Assembly (NCBI RefSeq): GCF_008304605.1
Contig: NZ_PIJY01000024.1
Span: forward strand, 248,857-312,856
Reading direction: 5' to 3'
Source of the DNA: Oceanobacillus polygoni
Lineage (GTDB): Bacteria > Bacillota > Bacilli > Bacillales > Amphibacillaceae
Length of the DNA: 64,000 nt
Part shown: one piece after another, positions 54,709 to 62,728 of the stretch
Layout of the letters: every line of letters starts with the position of its first letter
How positions within the stretch are numbered: the first letter of the stretch is position 1
The notes under the pieces: model-generated
What the model was told of the DNA's origin: nothing
The model's input: only the letters and a program-made list of their open reading frames with translations
Databases searched by the model: none
Made by a program: the position numbers and the translations under genes

Positions 54709-55602
54709 ATGAAGTGGGTAATTGATAAAAATAATGCTGGATTAACAATCCGTGAGTATTTGCAAGCTGTTCATGGTTTTTCAAGAAGAATTATTATTGC
54801 GATTAAGCAAGAAGGAAAGCTACTTGTAAATGATAGGGAGAGGACTGTCCGTTATGTTTTATCAGACGGAGATGTGCTGGAAGTTCATTTTCCTGCTGAA
54901 AAGGTAAGCAGGAATTTACAGCCCGAAGATATAGATTTAAACATTGCTTATGAAGATGAAGCTGTAATCGTTATTGATAAGCCAGCAGGAATAGCAGCAA
55001 TGCCATCTCTAAATCATCGTTCAGGTACGATGGCAAATGGTTTAATTGGATATTACAGGCGAATTCATCGCGAATCATTTACGGTACATGTTGTTACAAG
55101 ATTGGATCGTGATACTTCTGGTCTTGTACTTGTTGCAAAGGATAGGTATAATCATTCATTATTGTCAAAAGCACAGCAATTGAATAAGATAAAACGTACA
55201 TATATTGCGTTGGTGGAAGGACATCTGGAAAAAGAAGAAGGGACGATTGATGCTCCAATTGCGCGTAAAACAGATTCAATTATTGAGCGTACCATTCATG
55301 AAAATGGAAAACGGGCAGTTACGCACTATAAGAAACAATCTGAAGTTGGAGAAAGCACCATGGTTGAAATTGAGTTGGAGACGGGTAGAACACATCAAAT
55401 CCGTGTCCATTTCTCCCACTATGGTCATCCGTTAGTGGGAGACGATTTATATGGAGGGTCACTACAGAGCATCAATAGACAGGCGTTGCATTGTTATGAG
55501 CTGATGTTCGAGCACCCAATTACGAAAGAAAGCATAACAATCCAATCGGAGCTCCCAAAAGATATGCAAAAGTTATTAGAACAGCAAGGCGATCAGAAAT
55601 AG
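54709..55602 (+). CDS. rluD: RluD-type pseudouridine synthase
   Basis: A 297-residue RluA-family enzyme that isomerises uridines in large-subunit rRNA. An S4-like N-terminal RNA-binding part (LTIREYLQAVHGFSRRIIIAIKQEGKLLVN) is followed by the catalytic aspartate in VTRLDRDTSGLVLVAK, RTYIALVEG, and GRTHQIRVHFSHYGHPLVGD. The start at 54709 gives the normal family length; the frame runs 45 codons into nadK. Matches B. subtilis yjbO. Its 3' end overlaps prpE by 10 bases. Confidence 0.92.
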   Translation: MKWVIDKNNAGLTIREYLQAVHGFSRRIIIAIKQEGKLLVNDRERTVRYVLSDGDVLEVHFPAEKVSRNLQPEDIDLNIAYEDEAVIVIDKPAGIAAMPSLNHRSGTMANGLIGYYRRIHRESFTVHVVTRLDRDTSGLVLVAKDRYNHSLLSKAQQLNKIKRTYIALVEGHLEKEEGTIDAPIARKTDSIIERTIHENGKRAVTHYKKQSEVGESTMVEIELETGRTHQIRVHFSHYGHPLVGDDLYGGSLQSINRQALHCYELMFEHPITKESITIQSELPKDMQKLLEQQGDQK

Positions 55603-56330
55603 GTGAATTTTTCTTCCAATAATAATTGCTGTGATGGAACGGATATGATTTTTTCTTCTGGTAAACGAAATGAAGTTAATTGGTTGCCAAATACACATCC
55701 CGTGTCAATGTTAATGGTTTTATTCACGATGCGTGGCTCCTTCACTGGTGTATGTCCATAAACAATCCAATTATTTCCTTGATAGTGTTTTGCCCAATCT
55801 CTTCGAATCGGTCGTCCACTGCTGTCAAATGCTCCACTAATATCGCCATAAAGTACGAATGTCTTGACCGTTTTATCCGTGCGCCCAATCAGGCTTTCTT
55901 TGATCCCAGCATGGGCAATGATAACGTTTAGTTCTGGAAGCTGTAAATAAAGAGGTGCCTGCTCATACAATGTAATAAATTGGTGTTGGATAAATTTCTG
56001 TTCTCTTGTGGGTAGTGCTTCATATTCGGCCACTGTCGTTTCTAAACCATGTTTTTGTTGAACATTATTGCCTAGGAAATAACGATATAACTTATTGCAA
56101 TGATTTCCTGGGACGTAAAACGCATTTTTATGATTTACTACCATCTGATAAACAAGTCTGATAACGGCGATGGAGTTAGGTCCGCGGTCGGTGATATCTC
56201 CTAGAAATACAGGCATTCGTTGGTCCGGATGAATATAGGTATCTCCATTATATTCATAGTCTAATGCATTAAAAAGGTTATGAAGTTCGTCAATACAACC
56301 ATGTACATCGCCGATAATATCAATTTTCAA
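55593..56330 (-). CDS. prpE: Bis(5'-nucleosyl)-tetraphosphatase / serine-threonine phosphatase PrpE
   Basis: A 245-residue metallophosphoesterase. The metal motifs are GDVHG, GDITDRGP and GNHCNKLYRYFLG, then VIAHAGI and VYGHTPVKEPR. B. subtilis PrpE hydrolyses Ap4A and is linked to spore germination. I chose the TTG at 56330 (read MKIDIIGDVHG, with GGAG 8 bases upstream), which fits the family start; the frame is open 7 codons more. Confidence 0.9.
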   Translation of the reverse strand: MKIDIIGDVHGCIDELHNLFNALDYEYNGDTYIHPDQRMPVFLGDITDRGPNSIAVIRLVYQMVVNHKNAFYVPGNHCNKLYRYFLGNNVQQKHGLETTVAEYEALPTREQKFIQHQFITLYEQAPLYLQLPELNVIIAHAGIKESLIGRTDKTVKTFVLYGDISGAFDSSGRPIRRDWAKHYQGNNWIVYGHTPVKEPRIVNKTINIDTGCVFGNQLTSFRLPEEKIISVPSQQLLLEEKFTYF

Positions 56331-56570
56331 GGGTAACACTCCATTCCACAAAGGTAAGATTAGTTTAGCCTAACTACTTAAATAATATCGATGTGCACGT
56401 TCCGGAAAGCTTTGGTTTTTCGAGCAGTGTTTAAAAAAGTATTGGCATCCAGTTTACATCACATTTGTTTTATTTTGAATACAAAAGAAAGTGGCATTGT
56501 TTTATTTATCTCCATCTAGGGAATTAATATAAGAATGATTGTCGCTGCGTTTTGGAAAGGAAGTGGTAAG

Positions 56571-57956
56571 ATGAGCACGAAACAAGATAGACACGAGGAA
56601 CGATATGAGGAAAAGGTGAGAGAACGATTTCAGGAAGTGCAAACCCTATTACTAGAGGAGCAAATAGAAAATTTCCGTACGAAATTCCTTGACATGCATC
56701 CATATGATCAAGCAATGTTTTTCCAGGAGCAAGATAAATCGAATCGGATGAACATTTATTCCTATTTGTCACCGGAAGAAATTGCTGAAGTAATGATTAA
56801 TATCGAGCTTGAAGATGTAACAGATTTTTTTATTGAGATGGATCCTCGCTATGCTGCAATGGTCTTCTCGAAAATGCCTGCCGATGACGCGGTTGATGTT
56901 TTGAATGAGTTAGATAAAGAAGAAGTGGCTAGCTTTTTAACGATTATGGATAAAAATGCAGCAGAAGAAATAAAACAATTACTGCATTACGAGGAAAAAA
57001 CAGCCGGTAGTATTATGACGACGGAATATGTCGCTATATACCAAAATGCGACGGTAAAAGAGACCATGCAGCTACTGAAAAAGGAAGCACCAGATGCGGA
57101 GACGATTTACTATTTATTTGTCCTTGATGATTCCAAGCGCTTAGTAGGTGTTCTTTCAATTCGAGATCTGATTGTTGCAGATGAGGATACACGAATAGAG
57201 GAAATAATGAGTGGTAGTGTTGTTGCAGTTTCTGTTGCAAAAGACCAAGAAGAAGTAGCACAAATGTTTAGGGACTATGATTTTCTTGCGTTGCCGGTTG
57301 TAGATTTTCAGTACCATTTATTGGGGATTATTACGGTCGATGATATTTTGGACGTTATGGAAGAAGAAGCAAGTGAAGATTATTCCAAACTTGCTGCGAT
57401 GACCGATACGGATAAGAGGGATGACTCTGCATTTACATCAGCAAAGCGACGCTTGCCATGGCTAGTTATTCTATTGTTCTTAGGTCTTTTTACAGCTAGC
57501 TTAATTGGTAGGTTTGAAGAAACATTAAATCAAGTCGCTGTTCTTGCCATTTTTATTCCACTAATTGCTGGGATGGCAGGGAATACTGGGACACAAGCAC
57601 TTGCGGTTGCGGTACGTGGAATCGCTACTGGAGACTATGATAAAGAAGGAAAGATGAAGTTAATTTTACGCGAGGCGGTTATTGGATTAATTACAGGTAC
57701 TGTATGCGGTATTCTAATAGCAATTGTTATTTATATATGGCAAGGAAATATTTATTTAGGGCTTCTAGTTGGTGTTTCAATTATGGCTTCATTACTAGTT
57801 GCAACACTTGCAGGTTCGTTGATCCCGATGATCATGCACAAATTTAATATTGACCCTGCAGTAGCTTCAGGACCATTTATTACAACTATTAATGATATTA
57901 TTTCTATTGTTATTTACTTTGGAATGGCAACGACATTTATGAGTTATTTGATTTAG
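56571..57956 (+). CDS. mgtE: Magnesium transporter MgtE
   Basis: A 461-residue Mg2+ channel. The N-terminal superhelical domain (residues about 30-135) is followed by two CBS domains (ETIYYLFVLDDSKRLVGVLSIRDLI; YDFLALPVVDFQYHLLGIITVDDIL) and five membrane helices with the pore motif PLIAGMAGNTGTQALAVAVRG. The cytoplasmic part closes the channel when magnesium is high. The start at 56571 follows GGAAGTGG. I see no M-box riboswitch in the 240 bases upstream. Confidence 0.95.
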   Translation: MSTKQDRHEERYEEKVRERFQEVQTLLLEEQIENFRTKFLDMHPYDQAMFFQEQDKSNRMNIYSYLSPEEIAEVMINIELEDVTDFFIEMDPRYAAMVFSKMPADDAVDVLNELDKEEVASFLTIMDKNAAEEIKQLLHYEEKTAGSIMTTEYVAIYQNATVKETMQLLKKEAPDAETIYYLFVLDDSKRLVGVLSIRDLIVADEDTRIEEIMSGSVVAVSVAKDQEEVAQMFRDYDFLALPVVDFQYHLLGIITVDDILDVMEEEASEDYSKLAAMTDTDKRDDSAFTSAKRRLPWLVILLFLGLFTASLIGRFEETLNQVAVLAIFIPLIAGMAGNTGTQALAVAVRGIATGDYDKEGKMKLILREAVIGLITGTVCGILIAIVIYIWQGNIYLGLLVGVSIMASLLVATLAGSLIPMIMHKFNIDPAVASGPFITTINDIISIVIYFGMATTFMSYLI

Positions 57957-57961
57957 TTAAC

Positions 57962-57999
57962 GAAGCAGCTTCTTTCAGTTTGGGAGAGGCTGCTTTTGT
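57962..57999 (+). terminator. mgtE terminator
   Basis: AAGCAGC (57963-57969) and GCTGCTT (57989-57995) form a 7-bp stem before TTG. Confidence 0.7.
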
Positions 58000-58085
58000 G
58001 CGTTCTTATCCTAATTGGTTTGGCAACACATTTCATTTATTGGGTTCATATAATGGGTTGAGGAAAAAAGAAGGGGAGATTATGC

Positions 58086-58583
58086 ATGAGTAAGAAAAAG
58101 TTTGCGAATGAGCCATTACTTTATATCCATCAACCCGATATTGGTTCGACAAAGGCACCAATGCAGCACAGTTATATGAGTCAAAGAAAAACAAAGGAAG
58201 ACCACAGTAGTACGGATGTAATTCATGCTCCCAAAAGGGTGAACCGAAGACATCATGCGTTCCGACATGGGGATGTTACAGAAGAAATAGAGGAGACAGA
58301 GGTGGTAACTAGTCAAGAAAATGAGAAGCAGCAACTTTCGTCATCTAATGAGCGACGAAAACATTTTAAGGAAATGAATATTCAAGAACGTATTAACTAT
58401 TTCCTTAAACGACCAGATTTTGCACCAAAAATCAGGTGTGAAATAAGAACTAAGGAAAAAACATATCGCGGTATTGTGCTTGGGAAGGAAGAAGAAGTAG
58501 TGGTTTTCAAAATTGGAAATCGGTCAGCACCAGTACAAATTGCTCTCGATGAAATTACAGAGGTTCAACTACTTGGATTTTAA
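58086..58583 (+). CDS. cotO: CotO-like spore coat assembly protein
   Basis: A 165-residue protein: PLLYIHQPDIGSTKAPMQHSY at the start, a charged low-complexity middle, and a C-terminal domain MNIQERINYFLKRPDFAPKIRCEIRTKEKTYRGIVLGKEEE ending IALDEITEVQLLGF. This build is that of CotO (YjbX), which controls the late coat/crust assembly. The ribosome site AAGGGGAG precedes the ATG by 7 bases. CATATAATG upstream approaches a SigK -10. cotZ follows on the opposite strand. Confidence 0.8.
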   Translation: MSKKKFANEPLLYIHQPDIGSTKAPMQHSYMSQRKTKEDHSSTDVIHAPKRVNRRHHAFRHGDVTEEIEETEVVTSQENEKQQLSSSNERRKHFKEMNIQERINYFLKRPDFAPKIRCEIRTKEKTYRGIVLGKEEEVVVFKIGNRSAPVQIALDEITEVQLLGF

Positions 58584-58850
58584 AAGCAAAAGCGGAAGCG
58601 CCCGGTTAGCGAAGTACGGACTGCGCCCCGAACTGTGGGGTGGTTCGACTTGTCGAACATTCTTATGGAGGAGATAAAGGAAACACGGCGACCGTAGGGA
58701 GTCGATTTTGACTTTCACCACAAGGGTATAAGTGCGACTAAGCTTCTGGCAAAGCCAATCAGCAAGTCTTCTTTATCGTACGGAGGTGAAGGAAGTCTCG
58801 CTAGTCGCTGGAGCTGGACGTGGCTATACTGTTAACTAAGTTATCCACAG
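58584..58850. repeat. GC-richer interspersed intergenic element
   Basis: About 265 bases clearly richer in G+C than the surroundings. It begins AAGCGGAAGCGCCCGGTTAG and ends around CGCTGGAGCTGGACGTGGCT, with CGCCCCG, GGAGGAGATAAAGG and GGAGTCGATTTTGA inside. TTAGCG near the left end and CGCTAG near the right are nearly inverted. I recall elements with AGCGGAAGCGCC and GCTGGAGCTGGACGTGGCT in many Bacillaceae genomes; no gene is visible in it. Limits are approximate. Confidence 0.6.
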
Positions 58851-58879
58851 TACTCAATCCTAGTGAGTTTAAAAGTAGA

Positions 58880-58924
58880 GAAAACACCATTTAGGAGGAA
58901 TTTCCTCTCTAAATGGTGTTTTTG
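58880..58924. terminator. Bidirectional terminator before cotZ
   Basis: AAAACACCATTTAG (starting at 58881) pairs with CTAAATGGTGTTTT, with an inner GAGGAA/TTCCTC continuation. Confidence 0.93.
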
Positions 58925-58934
58925 CATTAGTTTC

Positions 58935-59417
58935 TTAGTTTCTTCCGAATGCATCGATTGCTGGTAGACAAGTTACATGGCAGAAGCAATCTAAGTCTAC
59001 TGTTAAACAGATTCCTGTTGCGCGTAATCTGTCTGTACTTTGATCCGTAGGACACTTCAAGTGATCACACCCGGTGTTCTCATTATCTTTTATTAATAAT
59101 TCAAGGACAGCACAGTGATCATTGTCTATTTTTTTCACTCTAAAAATAAAACTAGCAAGAATTGGCCCGATCTTATTTCTTCTTTCTTTTAGGGCACCAA
59201 ATCCTTTAAACGGTTTGCAGCCATCCTTACAATATAAAATAATTGGTACTGTATCTAAATCATCATCACGACGATCAGTATCACCAAGTAGATCGCTAAT
59301 GGATTCGTCACAGCTGGTTTCACAACAATTTTCCACGATGTCATTTTGTGCATCTACAATGTCTTTTAGGATATCTGCAACACAATTTCCTGAATCGAAC
59401 TCTTTTCCACATCCCAT
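58935..59417 (-). CDS. cotZ: CotZ/CotY-family cysteine-rich spore coat protein
   Basis: A 160-residue crust protein. VADILKDIVDAQNDIVENCCETSCDESI, PIILYCKDGCKPFKGFG, CDHLKCPTD and LDCFCHVTCLPAI carry the many cysteines that cross-link the family. The start at 59417 (MGCGKEF) follows GAGGAGCTATTTTC. CATATCCTA upstream is a full SigK -10 match. CotZ nucleates the crust with CotX, CotW and CotY, so the other coat genes in this window would work with it. Confidence 0.9.
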   Translation of the reverse strand: MGCGKEFDSGNCVADILKDIVDAQNDIVENCCETSCDESISDLLGDTDRRDDDLDTVPIILYCKDGCKPFKGFGALKERRNKIGPILASFIFRVKKIDNDHCAVLELLIKDNENTGCDHLKCPTDQSTDRLRATGICLTVDLDCFCHVTCLPAIDAFGRN

Positions 59418-59454
59418 GAAAATAGCTCCTCTCAAATGTATTTACTTTCCTTTA

Positions 59455-59463
59455 TAGGATATG
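59455..59463 (-). promoter_or_regulatory. SigK-type -10 element of cotZ
   Basis: CATATCCTA (minus strand) fits CATAnnnTA, 37 bases before the start, with CACA about 17 bases upstream as a possible -35. Confidence 0.6.
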
Positions 59464-59684
59464 TGTCTTTACTTGGATGGTGTGGGCATTTAACCAGATT
59501 TTTCAGTGCTTGTGGAACTGATCTCATCGTACCTTTTGCTGATGTAGGAGAAAGCGATAAAAAAATAATAAATGGAGTTACTTTTATTGAAAAAGGGTAT
59601 ATACATAAAAAATGTTATAAACGGTCAATAAAATGAACTTTTATACGTATATATATTTAAAATAGTCTGATAAGGGGTGGGGGA

Positions 59685-59936
59685 ATGAGTTATATTTTAC
59701 CGGTAACACATTATCAATATAATGATTATCAGAGGCGAACGATACAGAAACAGGGGAATAAGCATTTTATTGAACGTCCTTTTAAAGTGATTTTAGAAAA
59801 AGAGCATCAAGAAATTTCAACCAAATATGATGCAATGAATAGGGGAAGCATACAGCAGTCTAATACGAAACGAACAGACGAAGAATTGTTTGGAGAATTA
59901 ACTGGAAAAGGAATGCATTTCAGTGATCGTGTATGA
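59685..59936 (+). CDS. Hypothetical 83-residue protein
   Basis: A polar, basic protein (MSYILPVTHYQYNDYQRRTI ... FGELTGKGMHFSDRV) with no signal, cysteine or membrane segment. The ATG follows AAGGGGTGGGGGA, a strong ribosome site, and a terminator follows the stop directly, so it looks like a real gene. I recognise no family. Confidence 0.65.
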   Translation: MSYILPVTHYQYNDYQRRTIQKQGNKHFIERPFKVILEKEHQEISTKYDAMNRGSIQQSNTKRTDEELFGELTGKGMHFSDRV

Positions 59937-59967
59937 AAAAAACGCTATCTTATGGTAGCGTTTTTTT
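59937..59967. terminator. Terminator between the hypothetical gene and the DUF421 gene
   Basis: AAAAACGCTA and TAGCGTTTTT form a perfect stem with an 8-base loop and extra T residues. Confidence 0.93.
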
Positions 59968-59988
59968 AGTGTGGAATATATACACTTT

Positions 59989-60696
59989 TTAAATTTTCCA
60001 TTTTTGGTGATTTCGATTAAGGAAAGGGAGTACAAGTAGTTTTTGATCTTTCGTGTATTCCGCGTAGAATACGTCCTCAATCTGATTATAGCCTTGTTCG
60101 ATTAATTGCTCCATTAACCATTCTTCATTCAGATTCTTCTCTTTTAAATTGTCATATATTATTTCGCCATCGTTAATTAAGGTAGTTGATAAGTCAACGT
60201 CTTGTGCAGCGAGCTTCAAGTCTTTTCGAGTTGGTGTTTGATAATCGGAGCCTTTTAATACGGAAAGTGTACCATTAGCCTCTAAAATAGCAAACTCGAC
60301 CTCTCGGATCGAGAATACATCTTTCGCACGAAGTAAATGTTGTAATTGATCGATATCGAGTTTGTTCTTCTTCATTGTATCGCGAATCAATTTTCCATTA
60401 TAAATAACAATAGCCGGACTTCCTTCAATTAAGCTTCGGGTTCGTTTGTACCTTTGAGTGATCGCCTCTGTGACATACATTAATGCTCCATAAATTGCAA
60501 CGACAAATGCAATTTTTAGAACACCAGCATTTGGGTCAAATAATGCATTTCCGACAAGCTCTCCCAATAATAACGCAGATATAAAATCAAATGCTGTTAT
60601 TTGTGAAATTTGCGATTTCCCTAGCAGTTTTGTGACGATAAATAAAGCAAAGAAGCCGAAAACGAGTTCATAAAATATCGTAAAGTATTCTTGCAT
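59989..60696 (-). CDS. DUF421 (YetF family) membrane protein
   Basis: A 235-residue protein with three N-terminal membrane helices (FFALFIVTKLLG; SALLLGELVGNALFD; FVVAIYGALMYVTE) and a cytoplasmic pair of YetF domains: GSPAIVIYNGKLIRDTMKKNKLDIDQLQHLLRAKDVFSIREVEFAILEANGTLSV. B. subtilis has several such proteins (YetF, YdfS and others), some linked to sporulation; the function is unknown. The start at 60696 was chosen for the membrane-segment onset and GGGAGATTAAGG upstream. Confidence 0.87.
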   Translation of the reverse strand: MQEYFTIFYELVFGFFALFIVTKLLGKSQISQITAFDFISALLLGELVGNALFDPNAGVLKIAFVVAIYGALMYVTEAITQRYKRTRSLIEGSPAIVIYNGKLIRDTMKKNKLDIDQLQHLLRAKDVFSIREVEFAILEANGTLSVLKGSDYQTPTRKDLKLAAQDVDLSTTLINDGEIIYDNLKEKNLNEEWLMEQLIEQGYNQIEDVFYAEYTKDQKLLVLPFLNRNHQKWKI

Positions 60697-60779
60697 AATC
60701 CTTAATCTCCCTGTTAAAAGCATTCGTTGCTTAGTGTAACCAAAGGGAGTAAATATCATGTAGAGATAAGGAATTCCAT

Positions 60780-60816
60780 TAAAAATGGCGTGCTACATTA
60801 TAATAGTAGCACGCCA
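60780..60816 (-). terminator. yjcF terminator
   Basis: GGCGTGCTAC (60787-60796) and GTAGCACGCC (60806-60815) form a perfect 10-bp stem; ATTTTTAA follows on the minus strand. Confidence 0.92.
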
Positions 60817-60821
60817 ACAAT

Positions 60822-61244
60822 TTAAAGTTCTTTTATCATTGTAATATGCGGAATACCAGCATCCAAAAACTCTCCAGATACGGTTTTATAGCCTAATTTT
60901 TTATAGAAATCTTCTGCGTGTGTTTGTGCGTTTAGTTTTGCTTTTCTGTACCCCTTATAAGCAATTGCTGTCTCCATTGCATCAATAAGTTGCTTTCCGC
61001 AGGATTTCCCGCGATAATCCTTTACTACGCAAATACGCTCTAGTTTACCGTATTCTTCAACAAATCGTAGGCGACTGGCAGCGATAGGTTTATCTTGGTC
61101 ATACATAACGAAATGTGTTGCAGTTTTCTCATGTTCATCAATCTCTTCTTCTGGTGAGACGTTTTGTTCGTCAACAAATACCTCCATCCGAACATGATAT
61201 GCATCTTGAAGTTCTTCTTTTGTTTCTACTGTTTTTAAATTCAT
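60822..61244 (-). CDS. yjcF: GNAT N-acetyltransferase YjcF
   Basis: A 140-residue single-domain GNAT protein. DAYHVRMEVFVDEQNVSPEEEIDEHEKTATH is the substrate side, ERICVVKDYRGKSCGKQLIDAME the acetyl-CoA loop, and LNAQTHAEDFYKKLGYK the C-terminal motif. The substrate is unknown. The start codon overlaps the stop of yjcG by four bases (ATGA), so translation is coupled. Confidence 0.9.
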   Translation of the reverse strand: MNLKTVETKEELQDAYHVRMEVFVDEQNVSPEEEIDEHEKTATHFVMYDQDKPIAASRLRFVEEYGKLERICVVKDYRGKSCGKQLIDAMETAIAYKGYRKAKLNAQTHAEDFYKKLGYKTVSGEFLDAGIPHITMIKEL

Positions 61245-61759
61245 ACCTGTTCCTTTCCAAACACAAATGTTTCATAGACAGTCCACGATCCGTTATCTAA
61301 CTGATACAGTAATTGGAAACGATCGATTGCATCTTCAAACTGGAACGATTCCATTTTTAATCTGCCGAAAACGTCGGAATATTCATCATGTACGAGGTCC
61401 TGAGCGATTGTAATATGCGGGACAAATGGATGCTCATTATTATCCTCGAATTTACCTACATGCATTTTAGCTTGTAAATCGATTAAAGCTTGAACGGGTT
61501 CAACCTTAAAGTAAATGGTATTTGTTACTGGTGTAAACGTACTGACTTTATTAATATGAATGGTAAATGGGTCTGTCTCATTGGCAATCGTTTTTAGTTC
61601 CGTAATCAATTCATCTAATTTATCATCATTTGCTTCAAAAGACCGTTTGAGCGTAATATGTGGTGGAATTAAAGCATAATGAGGATCATAACGTTTTCTG
61701 TATGCATTAGCCTGATCCTGAATGGGTTTTGATGGAAAGATTGCAATACCATAGTTCAT
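61241..61759 (-). CDS. yjcG: 2H phosphoesterase (LigT-like) YjcG
   Basis: A 172-residue two-histidine phosphoesterase. Both HxT motifs are visible: PPHITLKR and VPHITIAQ. Such enzymes open cyclic phosphates or join RNA 2'-5' ends; the target here is unknown. The start at 61759 (MNYGIAIFPSK) follows GGAGGTTTTATTA. Order yjcH-yjcG-yjcF on one strand as in B. subtilis. Confidence 0.92.
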   Translation of the reverse strand: MNYGIAIFPSKPIQDQANAYRKRYDPHYALIPPHITLKRSFEANDDKLDELITELKTIANETDPFTIHINKVSTFTPVTNTIYFKVEPVQALIDLQAKMHVGKFEDNNEHPFVPHITIAQDLVHDEYSDVFGRLKMESFQFEDAIDRFQLLYQLDNGSWTVYETFVFGKEQV

Positions 61760-61866
61760 TAATAAAACCTCCTGCATAGTAGTTTATTGGATTTATTACT
61801 TTATGATGAATTAGTGCTGTCGATATGTTTATCTTTTAGTATAGCAAAAATAACAAAAGAAAAGAA

Positions 61867-62592
61867 TTAATTAAACATCGTTGTGAGAACTCGTGTCATA
61901 TCATTTTGCCAATACTTCCACGTATGCTTCCCATCCTCTAACTCATCGTAATAGTAGGTGGACCCTTTTTCTTGTAATAATTCATTAAGCTTGCGGTTTG
62001 GTTCTACAAAATCTGCTTTATTGCCGTCAGTCATATGAACTTCTGTTTCCAACTCTCCAATTGTATGATAAATGTCCATCGAATCAAGGGATTCAGAATT
62101 TTTCACGACGTCTAATACATGTTGATCAACGTAGGGGGATTGCATGACGACTTTTCCAAATGTGTTCGGATATTTAATTGCGGTCATTAATGCAAGTGTT
62201 CCTGCTAAGGAATCTCCCATTAATGCTCTGGATTGTCCCATGTGATAGCTTGGAATCAGCTCATCTAATAAAGGAACGACCTCATTAACAAGAAATTTCG
62301 TATAAGCTTCATTTTGTTCGCCGCTTGGATGGTACTTTTCCCGACGATCATACTTATCCTTGTAATGGATGCCAGCAAATACGGTGTTTGTAATTTCGTA
62401 GTTGTCATGTAGCTTGTCGCTTAGTGTTGCAACTCTTCCCATTTGAAAATAATCATTCCCATCCTGCATAATGCAAATATTATATTTGTAAAGGGGGGAG
62501 AATGATTCTGGTTGATAAATATGAATGGACATGTTTTCATTTAGAAAGCGACTGTCAATATCCTTAACGAGCATCGTACCTTTTCTACCCAA
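61867..62592 (-). CDS. yjcH: Esterase YjcH (alpha/beta hydrolase, IroE/Fes-like)
   Basis: A 241-residue hydrolase of the putative-esterase (ferric enterobactin/trilactone esterase) type. ICIMQDGNDYFQMGR is the oxyanion strand, LMGDSLAGTLAL the nucleophile serine, and DGKHTWKYWQNDM the catalytic histidine. The natural substrate is not known. The TTG start lies 7 bases after GAGGTG; an internal ATG six codons later is possible. It heads the yjcHGF group. Confidence 0.85.
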   Translation of the reverse strand: MGRKGTMLVKDIDSRFLNENMSIHIYQPESFSPLYKYNICIMQDGNDYFQMGRVATLSDKLHDNYEITNTVFAGIHYKDKYDRREKYHPSGEQNEAYTKFLVNEVVPLLDELIPSYHMGQSRALMGDSLAGTLALMTAIKYPNTFGKVVMQSPYVDQHVLDVVKNSESLDSMDIYHTIGELETEVHMTDGNKADFVEPNRKLNELLQEKGSTYYYDELEDGKHTWKYWQNDMTRVLTTMFN

Positions 62593-62728
62593 AAATATAC
62601 ACCTCAGGCTTTCTCTTTATCAATCTGCACTACTTTAACCATAGTCTATCACTAACGAGTAGCACCTGTCACCTATTGAAATGAACGTATGGTTGTTCGA
62701 TTCCATTAGGGAATATCATTTCAGGGTC

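Noticed and set aside
56352-56570. M-box magnesium riboswitch before mgtE
   Set aside because: I looked for the conserved M-box blocks and saw none; the region is plain AT-rich sequence.
59436-59636. 66-codon frame upstream of the hypothetical gene at 59685
   Set aside because: No ribosome site, and its start lies in the divergent cotZ promoter region; composition looks like chance.
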